A stretch of 17,145 nucleotides of DNA from an uncultured Bacilli bacterium (GCA_947629395.1 CANRDQ010000029.1:1-17145); one strand, 5' to 3'. Positions 8,227 to 15,721 are shown, counted from the stretch's first letter. Translations and numbers: made by a program. The notes: a model not told the origin generated them from the sequence alone.

Positions 8227-9480
8227 TTAATCCTCCTTATCAAAAAAATGTCCAAATACTTTGTTCAATATGTTATCATGATTAACTTCTTTTCTTTGAG
8301 TTGAAAGTAAAGTTGATACATCCTCTTCACTAACTATATCATAATCTTTATCTCTTAAATCTAATTTTTCATGAAAATATTTGATCAATCCATCAACACT
8401 AGAATACTTATTATGCCTAATACCAATGGTTTTAATATTACAAATTGCAGCCTCTTTTCCTAAAATATCCTCTGCAAGATATATAAAACCTGACATCTCG
8501 CTTACTCCCCCTGTTATAATTATATAACGAATCTCTCTTTTTGTTAAGTTTTTTATTTTTTCTTGTGAAATTTTTAATATTTCTACTAGTCTAGCCTCTA
8601 CTACTTTAGCAATTTTTCTTTGACTTAATCGTTTAGTTTCAGTTTTATCTTCTTCAGTTACTTCCACTTCAATTTCATCATTATCATCAGCTAAACTTTC
8701 CTTAGCCACAGCAAATTCTTCTTTCATATTTCTTGCTGTTTTGGAATCTACTTTAAATATATATTGTAAATCTTTATCAATATGATGACTTCCTATATTT
8801 AAAATTTGATTTTTAATCATAATTCCCTTATTAAATATAGAAATATTAGTAGTATCTTCTCCTATGTTTATAATAGCACCAACTTCTTTATCTAAAGATG
8901 GCTTTTTCACTGCATAATAATCTCCAATACTACCAAAAGCAATATCAGCAACTTCTAATCCTGAAAGTTTTAAAACCTCTAACATTCTATAAAGTGGTTC
9001 TTTTGGTACAGTAGATACTACTATTTTAGTTTCTAGAGTCTCACCTCTCATCCCTTTAGGATCTATTATTTTATCTTGATCATCAACAGTAAAACTAATT
9101 GGAATAGAAGTAACTAATTCATCTTCATCATTAATTTTACCAATTAAAGCATCCTTTAAGACTCTAGTTATATCTTCTCCTGTAATATTTTCAACATTAA
9201 GAACATCAACACTACCCTCTAAAATAGTCATCTTACAACCAGTAGTAGGAACACAAGCAACAACTTTTTTAAGAGCAAATCCTAACATTTCCTCTATATC
9301 TCTAAGAGCATTCTTGATTGATTCAACAGCTAATTTCATATCTACAATTTGTGATTTCTTAATACCTTTTGAAGGCTTAGAAACAGCCGCCAAAACATGA
9401 TATTCAGAAGAAACCAGTTCACTAACTATTATTTTAATGCTATCAGTACCAATATCAATACCAGCATATATCTTACTCAT
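8227..9480 (-). CDS. ftsA: Cell division actin homologue FtsA
   Basis: A 417-residue actin-fold ATPase that tethers FtsZ to the membrane and recruits the divisome. Visible: the phosphate-1 loop YAGIDIGTDS (residues 5-14), the 1C subdomain at about 85-165, the phosphate-2 segment GAIINIGEDTTNIS, the adenosine loop IIITGGVSEMSGF, and a C-terminal amphipathic segment NILNKVFGHFFDK that fits the membrane-targeting helix. Start choice: an ATG at 9501 is in frame, but it sits directly beside a -10 box (9507-9512) and has no ribosome-binding site. The ATG at 9480 has TAGGAG 8 bases upstream and gives the normal MSKIYAGIDIG opening, so I use 9480. Length is close to B. subtilis FtsA (440). First gene of the ftsA-ftsZ unit. 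Confidence 0.97.
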   Translation of the reverse strand: MSKIYAGIDIGTDSIKIIVSELVSSEYHVLAAVSKPSKGIKKSQIVDMKLAVESIKNALRDIEEMLGFALKKVVACVPTTGCKMTILEGSVDVLNVENITGEDITRVLKDALIGKINDEDELVTSIPISFTVDDQDKIIDPKGMRGETLETKIVVSTVPKEPLYRMLEVLKLSGLEVADIAFGSIGDYYAVKKPSLDKEVGAIINIGEDTTNISIFNKGIMIKNQILNIGSHHIDKDLQYIFKVDSKTARNMKEEFAVAKESLADDNDEIEVEVTEEDKTETKRLSQRKIAKVVEARLVEILKISQEKIKNLTKREIRYIIITGGVSEMSGFIYLAEDILGKEAAICNIKTIGIRHNKYSSVDGLIKYFHEKLDLRDKDYDIVSEEDVSTLLSTQRKEVNHDNILNKVFGHFFDKED

Positions 9481-9506
9481 ACAATCAGCTCCTACTATCA
9501 TAATTA

Positions 9507-9534
9507 ATTATACTATACTTTTTTTATTAATCAA
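9507..9534 (-). promoter_or_regulatory. Promoter of ftsA-ftsZ
   Basis: Minus strand: -35 TTGATT (9529-9534, four of six), 16-bp spacer, perfect -10 TATAAT (9507-9512). Transcription would start near 9500, leaving a leader of about 20 bases with TAGGAG before the ATG at 9480. Confidence 0.65.
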
Positions 9535-9580
9535 ACACTTTTAAACTTTTTTTCATTAATTTTATTGATTTATAAGGATA

Positions 9581-9625
9581 AAAAAAGCAAAAAAAGATAT
9601 TAAATCTTTTCGAAATAATATCTTT
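9581..9625 (-). terminator. Terminator of prs
   Basis: AAAGATATTA (9593-9602) and TAATATCTTT (9616-9625) are a perfect 10-bp inverted repeat with a 13-base loop. Downstream on the minus strand comes a T run broken by GC (9581-9592). The stem shares bases with the prs stop codon (9624-9626). Confidence 0.8.
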
Positions 9626-10709
9626 ATCTTGTTTTAGTTAATTGTTTACATTCAATTTTTTTAACTAATTCTTCATTAAAATCAACATAAGGTTTAATAG
9701 TTTCTTGTTTATTAAGAGCATTGATAATTTGTGCAGTTTTCGCAGTCATATCTACATCATGATACCATTCTTTTTCTTTAATAGACTCAGGTACATAAGA
9801 TAAATTAGTTGAATATAATCTAGTAAATAAGCCTTCATCATATGCTTTTTGGAATACTTCTGGTCCTTCTGTTAATAATGCAAATGTAGCCGCAAAATAA
9901 ATATTTTTAGCTCCTCTTTCTTTTAAATCACGAGCAACTTCTATCATAGATGAACCACTAGCAATCATATCGTCTACAACTAAAATATTTTTTCCTTTAA
10001 CATTAGAACCTAAATAAGTATGTTCTACAATAGGATTCTTTCCATTTACAACTTTAGATAAATCTCTTCTTTTATAAAAAACTCCAACATCGCATTTTAA
10101 AAATTCTGCAAAGTATTTAGCTCTTTCCATAGCTCCCATATCTGGACTTATAACTAACATATTTCTAATATCTTCATTATCTGCTATATCATTTAAAAAT
10201 TCTTCAGTAGCAAATAAATTATCGAATGGTAAAGTTGGTATTGCATTACATACATTTGGATCATGTACATCAAAACTTACAATGTGATTTACTCCAAGTT
10301 CTTCTAATTCTTGTAAAGCAATAGCGCAGTCTAAAGACTCTTTTTTCTTTCTTCTATGTTGTCTAGACGCATATAAAAGTGGTGTTACTAAAGTTATTTT
10401 AGAAGCACTTCCACTTATTGCTGAAATTACCCTTTTTATATCTTGAAAATGTTCATCTGGTGATAGATGATGAACAAATCCATGCATCTTATAAGTAATA
10501 TTATAATTACCTACATCACTTAAAATATAAATATCTTTATCACGAACAGTTCCTTCTATATTAACTTTACCTTCACCATTACTAAAACGTTCTCTTTTAA
10601 TTGGCACAATATAGTCATCAGAAGTATCATTTATTTCCTTTAATTTTTCATTTACCCCTTCTCCTAATTCTTCGATGTTATCAAGTACTATTAATCTTAA
10701 ATCATTCAT
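9624..10709 (-). CDS. prs: Ribose-phosphate pyrophosphokinase, divergent long form
   Basis: Makes phosphoribosyl pyrophosphate from ribose 5-phosphate and ATP, feeding nucleotide, His and Trp synthesis. Visible: an N-terminal segment with FSNGEGKVNI in the place of the usual FSDGE/EI motif, the ATP-binding flexible region YASRQHRRKKKES, SFDVHDP (metal-binding His), catalytic-loop KRR (K213-R215), and the PRPP loop VVDDMIASGSS (from residue 244; D246, D247), in which the usual DTGGT/DTAGT has become ASGSS. At 361 residues it exceeds classical class I Prs (about 315). The extra length includes an extended C terminus after about residue 325. Start: a TTG at 10715 is in frame, but ATG at 10709, 9 bases after AGGAGAGG, gives a better opening (MNDLRLIVLDN). 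It forms a one-gene unit inside the division cluster, with its own promoter and terminator. Activity is likely but the altered loop leaves some doubt. Confidence 0.88.
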   Translation of the reverse strand: MNDLRLIVLDNIEELGEGVNEKLKEINDTSDDYIVPIKRERFSNGEGKVNIEGTVRDKDIYILSDVGNYNITYKMHGFVHHLSPDEHFQDIKRVISAISGSASKITLVTPLLYASRQHRRKKKESLDCAIALQELEELGVNHIVSFDVHDPNVCNAIPTLPFDNLFATEEFLNDIADNEDIRNMLVISPDMGAMERAKYFAEFLKCDVGVFYKRRDLSKVVNGKNPIVEHTYLGSNVKGKNILVVDDMIASGSSMIEVARDLKERGAKNIYFAATFALLTEGPEVFQKAYDEGLFTRLYSTNLSYVPESIKEKEWYHDVDMTAKTAQIINALNKQETIKPYVDFNEELVKKIECKQLTKTR

Positions 10710-10750
10710 ACACAAATACCTCTCCTTCTAAACCTAATCTTGAATCATCT

Positions 10751-10779
10751 ATTGTATTAAAAACAAATTTCTTTGTCAA
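10751..10779 (-). promoter_or_regulatory. Strong sigma-A promoter of prs
   Basis: Minus strand: perfect -35 TTGACA (10774-10779), 17-bp spacer, -10 TACAAT (10751-10756, five of six). It lies between the divIB terminator and prs, with a predicted leader of about 35 bases. Confidence 0.85.
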
Positions 10780-10794
10780 TACCACCAATTATAG

Positions 10795-10818
10795 AAAAAC
10801 AAGCTAAAAAATTAGCTT
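10795..10818 (-). terminator. Terminator of murG-murB-divIB
   Basis: AAGCTAA (10801-10807) and TTAGCTT (10812-10818) form a perfect 7-bp stem with a 4-base loop, followed on the minus strand by G and T5. It lies two bases past the divIB stop codon. Confidence 0.75.
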
Positions 10819-10820
10819 AT

Positions 10821-11510
10821 TTATTCCATTATTTTAAAGTGATTACCACTATCTAAATATAGAATACCTTTTCTACCTTCTAATTGTCCTAAAACTTCAT
10901 CATAATAATCTATCATCGAAAACTTTGTTAAAGTTAAATAAACGCTATTACCATCATCCATAGAAAGTAAAAATCTATCCTTATCATAATCATTAGGTAC
11001 ATACTCTATTTCACTTATTTTACCTAATATATCATCATCTAATCTATTCATCCTATTTACAAATTTATTATATTTTTTATTATCACTAATACTATTTAAT
11101 AATCTTGGTACTCTAAAAGAATATGTATCATCATCATCAGCAACTTTACCATCTTCAAAAACTATTTTTTTAGATAAATCATTATAAAATAAAGGTCTAT
11201 TTTCTTCTATTTCTAATCTTAAAACATGATAAAATCTTTTTTTAACAGTAGCCTTTTTTACATAAGGACTAGTTTCTAATTTCTTTTTTATATTTGAAGA
11301 TGTCGTAAAGAAAAAACCAGGATAATCTTTTACACCTGCTAAATCTAATAAGTAATCATCTTTTAAATAAGTAGTTCCCTCTACTATTATATTTTTAATA
11401 TTAGTATTTAAATATAAATCTATACCAACAAAAAGAACTATTGCGATAAGCAATATTATTAGCAAACGGAAAACCCTTAATTTTTTCTTTTTAATTACTT
11501 TTTTAGCCAT
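10821..11510 (-). CDS. divIB: Cell division protein DivIB/FtsQ
   Basis: A 229-residue bitopic divisome protein. A Lys-rich cytoplasmic N terminus (residues 1-12) is followed by one membrane helix at about 14-32, then an extracellular POTRA domain (about 36-105, beginning with IKNIIVEGTTYLKDD) and a beta domain containing FEDGKVADDDD and PRLLN. In the family it joins DivIC/FtsB and FtsL to control septal peptidoglycan synthesis. It is somewhat shorter than B. subtilis DivIB (263), with only a short C-terminal tail. The ATG lies 4 bases after the murB stop, with GGGAG 8 bases upstream inside murB. Its place after murG-murB matches Bacillus-type clusters. It ends the unit at a terminator. Confidence 0.93.
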   Translation of the reverse strand: MAKKVIKKKKLRVFRLLIILLIAIVLFVGIDLYLNTNIKNIIVEGTTYLKDDYLLDLAGVKDYPGFFFTTSSNIKKKLETSPYVKKATVKKRFYHVLRLEIEENRPLFYNDLSKKIVFEDGKVADDDDTYSFRVPRLLNSISDNKKYNKFVNRMNRLDDDILGKISEIEYVPNDYDKDRFLLSMDDGNSVYLTLTKFSMIDYYDEVLGQLEGRKGILYLDSGNHFKIME

Positions 11511-11514
11511 GTAA

Positions 11515-12420
11515 TTACTCCCAGTTTACAAATTCTTGTTCTACTTTTAATTCTATATTGTATTCTTTTTTTACTTGTTCTTGTACAAAAGTTATTAAAT
11601 TCTTTAAATCGTCTGCACTAGCATTCTTTTTATTAACAATGAAATTAGCATGTTTTTCACTAACTTCAGCTCCACCTATAGTTTTACCTTTCAAACCTAA
11701 ATCTTCAATAAGTTTTCCAGCAAATAATCCTGGTGGATTTCTAAATACACTTCCTGCTGAAGGGTATTTAAGAGGTTGAGAATTTATTCTTCTTTCTCGT
11801 CTATCTTTAATAACATCTTCTAAAGCAGCTCTTTGTCCTTTATAAAGCATCATTGTTACTTCAAGGCAAATATAATCAGGATGCTTTTTCAAAAAAGATG
11901 TACGATAATGAAAGTCCATATCTCTATTACCAAGTTCAATAACTGTTAAATCAGGTGTTAAAACTTTAACACGGGTAACGATATATCCCATATCACTTTG
12001 ATAAGCTCCCGCATTCATAAATACTGCTCCTCCCACAGTACCAGGAATACCTGAAGCAAACTCAAGACCTGCTAAAGACTTCTTAGCAGCAATAATAGAA
12101 AGTTTAGGAAGAGGAAAACCTGCTCCTACTACAATTCTAGTACCAGTTATATCCAAATTTCTAAACTCATCTAATTTAATTAAAACACCATCATATTCTC
12201 TATCACTAAATAAAAGATTTGAACCATTACCAATTACTTTATAACGTATTTTATATTTTTTAATAAGAACAATTAACTTAATTAATTTCTCTATATCTTT
12301 AGGATAAACTAAAGCTTTAGCTGTCCCCCCTACTTTATAAGTAGTTAACTTTTTAATAGGTACATCTCTTAATAATTTACCAATTTGTTCTTTTTCTATT
12401 TCTTCTAAAAATTCTTTCAT
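11515..12420 (-). CDS. murB: UDP-N-acetylenolpyruvoylglucosamine reductase MurB
   Basis: A 301-residue cytosolic FAD enzyme that uses NADPH to reduce UDP-GlcNAc-enolpyruvate to UDP-MurNAc, the second committed step of peptidoglycan precursor synthesis. Visible: the FAD-binding segment VIGNGSNLL (residues 63-70), SGIPGTVGGAVFMNAGAY (123-140), YRTSF (R173), the active-site SAGSVFRNP (S224 as likely proton donor), IGGAEVSEKHANFIVN (248-263), and C-terminal KVEQEF with the catalytic Glu (E294 or E296). The missing Tyr loop makes it type II, as in other Gram-positives. The ribosome-binding site (AGGA) is weak, so translation may be coupled to murG, whose TAG stop lies 11 bases upstream. Confidence 0.97.
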   Translation of the reverse strand: MKEFLEEIEKEQIGKLLRDVPIKKLTTYKVGGTAKALVYPKDIEKLIKLIVLIKKYKIRYKVIGNGSNLLFSDREYDGVLIKLDEFRNLDITGTRIVVGAGFPLPKLSIIAAKKSLAGLEFASGIPGTVGGAVFMNAGAYQSDMGYIVTRVKVLTPDLTVIELGNRDMDFHYRTSFLKKHPDYICLEVTMMLYKGQRAALEDVIKDRRERRINSQPLKYPSAGSVFRNPPGLFAGKLIEDLGLKGKTIGGAEVSEKHANFIVNKKNASADDLKNLITFVQEQVKKEYNIELKVEQEFVNWE

Positions 12421-12431
12421 TTCACATTTTC

Positions 12432-13523
12432 CTAATCTGTATTTTCATTTTGTATTAATTTTTTTATTTCATTATAAATCTTAGTTGCTGAATCAGTAAT
12501 GCCTAAACTTTCAGCTTGCATTTTCATCTCTTTATACACTTTAGGATTATCTAAAATACGATCTATCTCTGGTATTATTGTTTCAGAACTAAAATTACTT
12601 TCTTCAATTATAGAACATGCTCCTATTTTTTCAAGTTCTTTAGCATTCATCATTTGATGATTATGTGTAACATACGGAGAAGGTACTAAAATTGAAGGTA
12701 GTCCTATAGCAGTAATTTCAGCAATAGTAGAAGCCCCTGCTCTAGAAATAACCAAATCAGCAATTTTAAGTAAATTAATAAAATTATTTAAATATGGAAC
12801 AACTCTAACATTATTAGGAGTTTCAATATCCGCATATTGTCCATAATAATCTTTACCAGTAACAATTAATACTTGATACTTTTTACCTTTAAAAGATAAT
12901 ATCAATTCTTTTAACTTCTCAGTCATAGTAGTAGACCCTAAAGAACCCATAACAATAACCACTAATTTAGCATTTTCACTTAAACCATATTCTCTTTTAT
13001 TTGCAGGCTCTACACTCATTATTTCTTCACTTCTAGGATTACCTGTATAAACTACATTAGTCCCACCAAAATTATGAACTGTATCAGGAAGCGATACACA
13101 AACACGATCTACAAAACTAGATAGCTTTTTATTAGCTACTCCAGGAATAGAATTCTGTTCATGAATAAGAGTCTTAACTTTAGCTTTATGAGCCGCAATT
13201 AAAACAGGTACTGTAACATACCCACCTACTCCAATAACTATATCAGGAGTAAATTTTAAAACAGCCTTATGAGCTTCCTTTAAAGCCTTTCTATATGTTA
13301 TATAAATCTTTATATTATTTAAAAGATTTTTACGATCAATACCTTTCATTTCAAGACCTAAATAAGGTATTTTTAATTCTGGAATTAGTTTTGATTCCAT
13401 TCTATCAGTAGTACCAATATATAAAATCTCACTAGTAGGTTCCTTTTCCATTATTTTATTTATTATAGCTAAAGCAGGATAAATATGACCACCTGTTCCA
13501 CCTGCTGTTATAATTACTTTCAT
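12432..13523 (-). CDS. murG: Lipid II synthase MurG (GT28 glycosyltransferase)
   Basis: A 363-residue peripheral membrane enzyme that adds GlcNAc from UDP-GlcNAc to lipid I, giving lipid II at the inner face of the membrane. Visible: the N-terminal G-loop ITAGGTGGHIYPAL (GGTGGH at 8-13), VIGVGGYVTVPVL, the HEQNSIPG motif, VIVMGSLGS (third G-loop), and the donor-binding SRAGASTIAEI and LPSPYVTHNHQMMNA segments. Length is normal. Start: ATG with AAGGAG 8 bases upstream. First of the murG-murB-divIB unit. I see no convincing promoter in the 64-bp gap before it, so transcription may enter from the TasA-like gene through a weak terminator. Confidence 0.98.
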   Translation of the reverse strand: MKVIITAGGTGGHIYPALAIINKIMEKEPTSEILYIGTTDRMESKLIPELKIPYLGLEMKGIDRKNLLNNIKIYITYRKALKEAHKAVLKFTPDIVIGVGGYVTVPVLIAAHKAKVKTLIHEQNSIPGVANKKLSSFVDRVCVSLPDTVHNFGGTNVVYTGNPRSEEIMSVEPANKREYGLSENAKLVVIVMGSLGSTTMTEKLKELILSFKGKKYQVLIVTGKDYYGQYADIETPNNVRVVPYLNNFINLLKIADLVISRAGASTIAEITAIGLPSILVPSPYVTHNHQMMNAKELEKIGACSIIEESNFSSETIIPEIDRILDNPKVYKEMKMQAESLGITDSATKIYNEIKKLIQNENTD

Positions 13524-13554
13524 TTAGTTCACTCCTTATTATAATTTTATGTTT

Positions 13555-13590
13555 TTAAAAAGAAAAAAGAAGATTAAGTAATCGCACTTA
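13555..13590 (-). terminator. Weak terminator after the intact TasA-like gene
   Basis: TAAGT (13575-13579) and ACTTA (13586-13590) form a 5-bp stem with a 6-base loop, followed on the minus strand by a T-rich tract. The stem includes the stop codon (13588-13590), as with other terminators here, but it is short and probably leaky. Confidence 0.4.
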
Positions 13591-14184
13591 TTCCCCTGTT
13601 TCAAAATTCGTATGCCCTTGAACTATACCTTCTAGCATAAATTGTCCATGGAAATGAGCACCCATTATTTCATTACCAGCACTATCATCTATCCAAATTT
13701 TCATTGTGTAAACAATACCTTGTTCACCTGAAGGAGTTGGTGCAATATCCCCAGTATCAAAATATTCTATATGATCAAGAGAATCTGTTATTAATGGTTC
13801 TCCATTTTTAGTAAAAGATACCATTATTTTATCTTTAGGAATTCTCTCACATCCATCTCTAGTATATTGTCTTTCATAATCAACAAGACTTATACGATAA
13901 GTAGCAGGTGATGTTCCTGTATTCTTAAGCGCAAAAGTATATGGTTCTTGAGAAAGACCAACACTTTCAATTACTGGTATAGCTGGATCTATATCAATAG
14001 CATTACCAGATAATCCCTCACTTAAAACAAGTCGCAAAGTACCAGTTACTACCTCATTTTCCTGTGTACCTTTTTGTAAAGAAGTAAATAAAGCATAACT
14101 AGCCGCAGCTAAACTAAGCAAAATAGTAAAACTAAGTCCTAAAATAACTTTAATATTTCTAGTATCTTTCTTTTTCTCTTTCAT
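13588..14184 (-). CDS. Secreted TasA/camelysin-like protein
   Basis: A 198-residue exported protein. Residues 1-12 are Lys-rich and basic; 13-31 are hydrophobic, ending AAASYALFTS, like the SipW-type signal peptides of TasA and camelysin, with likely cleavage after SYA. The mature part is a predicted beta-sandwich: TGTLRLVL (48-55), VGLSQEPYTFALKNTG (75-90) resembling the family's TFxLKNTG strand, one Cys (C112, in DGCERIP), and HFHG (177-180). The family builds biofilm matrix fibres in Bacillus. Some members are called M73 metallopeptidases, but I see no HExxH here, so I infer structure, not proteolysis. Start: a GTG at 14193 is in frame, but AGGAG overlaps it and lies 8 bases before the ATG at 14184. 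It has its own promoter. A broken paralogue lies just upstream. No SipW-type signal peptidase is in the window. Confidence 0.65.
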   Translation of the reverse strand: MKEKKKDTRNIKVILGLSFTILLSLAAASYALFTSLQKGTQENEVVTGTLRLVLSEGLSGNAIDIDPAIPVIESVGLSQEPYTFALKNTGTSPATYRISLVDYERQYTRDGCERIPKDKIMVSFTKNGEPLITDSLDHIEYFDTGDIAPTPSGEQGIVYTMKIWIDDSAGNEIMGAHFHGQFMLEGIVQGHTNFETGE

Positions 14185-14235
14185 TAAGAACACTCCTATT
14201 CTTTATGATTATCTACAACTATTCTTACACTTTAA

Positions 14236-14264
14236 ATTATACTTGTTTTATAACAAAAAGTAAA
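14236..14264 (-). promoter_or_regulatory. Promoter of the intact TasA-like gene
   Basis: Minus strand: -35 TTTACT (14259-14264, four of six), 17-bp spacer, perfect -10 TATAAT (14236-14241). It starts right after the end of the broken paralogue (14267) and leaves a leader of about 45 bases. Confidence 0.6.
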
Positions 14265-14266
14265 TA

Positions 14267-14855
14267 TTAATTTACTTTTCTATTAGTGGCACTTGCAATA
14301 TCTATACCCTCTTCAACTACCTGTATTAATCCATGAAAATGAAGATTATTATCAGCAGTTAAAGAACCCTTTTGTGCCCAAAGTCTAATTGTATACTCTT
14401 CTGTTTGTTTTCCTTTAATAGTATCTGTAGTGATAATATTATCTGAAAAATCAACAAAAGTTAAGATTTTATTACTCTTTGTTTTTATGATAGCCCAATT
14501 TTAATACCTGCATTGGTATACGTGTTGTAGTACAACCATCTGCAGCAATGGCATTATTATCTTCTAAAAGTTTAACACTATATCTAACCGGTACATCTAA
14601 ATTATTTTTAATCGCAAATGTATAAGCACGTGATGAAAGTCCCACACTGTCAGTTACAGCTACTACATCCTTTAAAGTTATTTTATCTCCACTACTCTCA
14701 TGGAAAGTAATACTTAAAGAATCACTAGTTATAAACTGATTTCTTTGATCTTTAAATTTATTATAAATCAAATAAGTTGGTATCACGGCAAATAGTAAAA
14801 TAGCAGTTATCTTTATAGCTTGTTTAATATAATGTTTTTTTAAATATACATTCAT
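14267..14855 (-). pseudogene. Frameshifted TasA/camelysin-like membrane-anchored paralogue
   Basis: The first frame runs from ATG at 14855 (GAGGTG 7 bases upstream) to a TAA at 14472 after 127 codons. Homology with the neighbouring TasA-like gene continues past this in the +1 frame. Removing one base from the GGG at 14494-14496, or from the AAAA at 14499-14502, restores one frame of 195 codons ending in TAA at 14267, close to the neighbour's 198. Shared landmarks: SVGLSSRAYTFAIKN (70-84) against SVGLSQEPYTFALKN; DGC (C108) followed by RIP; and, beyond the break, EEYTIRLWAQ and LHFHG, matching the neighbour's HFHG. The N terminus has one hydrophobic segment (about 14-31) without a clear signal-peptidase site, suggesting a membrane anchor. 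Recent decay, an assembly error or phase variation could each explain it. No codon decay is visible beyond the break. Confidence 0.82.
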
Positions 14856-14879
14856 CTATTACACCTCTTACTACTTAAT

Positions 14880-14909
14880 ATCATATAACTTTTCAAGTAG
14901 GCAAGTCAA
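14880..14909 (-). promoter_or_regulatory. Promoter of the frameshifted TasA-like gene
   Basis: Minus strand: -35 TTGACT (14904-14909, five of six), 18-bp spacer, -10 TATGAT (14880-14885, five of six), about 25 bases before the ATG. The promoter looks functional although the reading frame is broken. Confidence 0.6.
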
Positions 14910-14974
14910 CCAAAAGAAATTTTATTTATTTTTTACTGTAAAAATCTGTAAACAAGACCAATTTCACTCTTCTA

Positions 14975-15003
14975 AAAACAAAAAAAGACAACCATGTTGT
15001 CTT
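14975..15003 (-). terminator. Terminator of the HAD phosphatase gene
   Basis: AAGACAAC (14985-14992) and GTTGTCTT (14996-15003) form a perfect 8-bp stem with a 3-base loop. On the minus strand T7-G-T5 follows. The stem shares bases with the gene's stop codon (15002-15004). One of the strongest terminators in the window. Confidence 0.9.
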
Positions 15004-15721
15004 ATCTAATATTCTTCTTTAATTGTAAAAGTTTTTGTATTTCCATAGTAGGTTTATACCCATCTAGTAAAATATCTCCGTTAGGATTAAACCAACAAGT
15101 GTCAATACCATTATCCATTCCACCCTTAATATCAGTAGCTAATGAATCCCCTATTAATAACATTTTAGCTTTATTCTTATTTTCAAGCTTTTTATATAAG
15201 CAATCAAAAAACTCTTTATTAGGTTTACCAATACCAATTTCTCCTGAAGTTAAAATTGCTGAGATATAAGGATCTAAATTAATTTTATTTATTTTAGTTA
15301 AAGCTGCCTCTTTAGGACCATTACTAGCAATAGCTATTTCATGTGTTTGACTTAAATCTTTAATTAAATCAGTTGCTCCTTCTATCTCTACAATATTAAC
15401 TCCTAAATTATCACAATATAAATTATTTAATGCTACCGCATCATCAAAACTTAAATTTAAATTACTAAAAAACAAAGCAAAACGATAAGCTCTAACATAA
15501 GTTACCTCTTCATCAACAGAATTAAACTTAGGTAAAATTAACTTTTTATGTGCCCAGTTATCCCAAAAATCTCGATCAGCTTTTCTCCATTTTTGAAACA
15601 AATCTTCATTAAAATCAATATTCAACTTTTCTAATACAGCATTAAAAGCATATTTAATAGATTCTCCATCATCAACTAAAGTATCATCTAAATCAAATAT
15701 AAGTGTCTCATACTTCTTCAT
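15002..15721 (-). CDS. HAD-family hydrolase, YjjG/YfnB-like nucleotidase
   Basis: A 239-residue cytosolic haloacid dehalogenase-superfamily phosphatase. All four motifs are present: I, FDLDDTL with nucleophile D10 and acid/base D12; II, SNG (133-135); III, K166 in GKPNKEFF; IV, GDSLATDI (D192, D197). Between motifs I and II lies a helical cap of type C1 (about 18-110) rich in Trp and Phe. Motif spacing, cap and the closing GIDTCWFNP resemble YjjG of E. coli and YfnB of B. subtilis, which remove phosphate from (non-canonical) pyrimidine nucleotides. The exact substrate cannot be read from sequence. Start: ATG with AAGGAG 9 bases upstream. A single-gene unit with a perfect promoter and a strong terminator, so probably expressed constitutively. 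Confidence 0.9.
   Translation of the reverse strand: MKKYETLIFDLDDTLVDDGESIKYAFNAVLEKLNIDFNEDLFQKWRKADRDFWDNWAHKKLILPKFNSVDEEVTYVRAYRFALFFSNLNLSFDDAVALNNLYCDNLGVNIVEIEGATDLIKDLSQTHEIAIASNGPKEAALTKINKINLDPYISAILTSGEIGIGKPNKEFFDCLYKKLENKNKAKMLLIGDSLATDIKGGMDNGIDTCWFNPNGDILLDGYKPTMEIQKLLQLKKNIR

Noticed and set aside
13538..13543. TATAAT on the minus strand just before murG as a -10 box
   Set aside because: It touches the AAGGAG ribosome-binding site (13532-13537); a transcript starting about 7 bases downstream would lack that site, and no -35 box is present.
14472..14513. Programmed ribosomal frameshift in the broken TasA-like gene
   Set aside because: There is no slippery heptamer with a downstream pseudoknot or Shine-Dalgarno-type stimulator that I can see, and the needed shift is +1 with no rare-codon or stop context; an indel is simpler.
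14932..14955. Short repeats TTTACTGTAAA and CTGTAAA upstream of the broken TasA-like gene as an operator
   Set aside because: The repeats are short and AT-rich, lie upstream of the -35 box, and match no operator I know; chance is likely.
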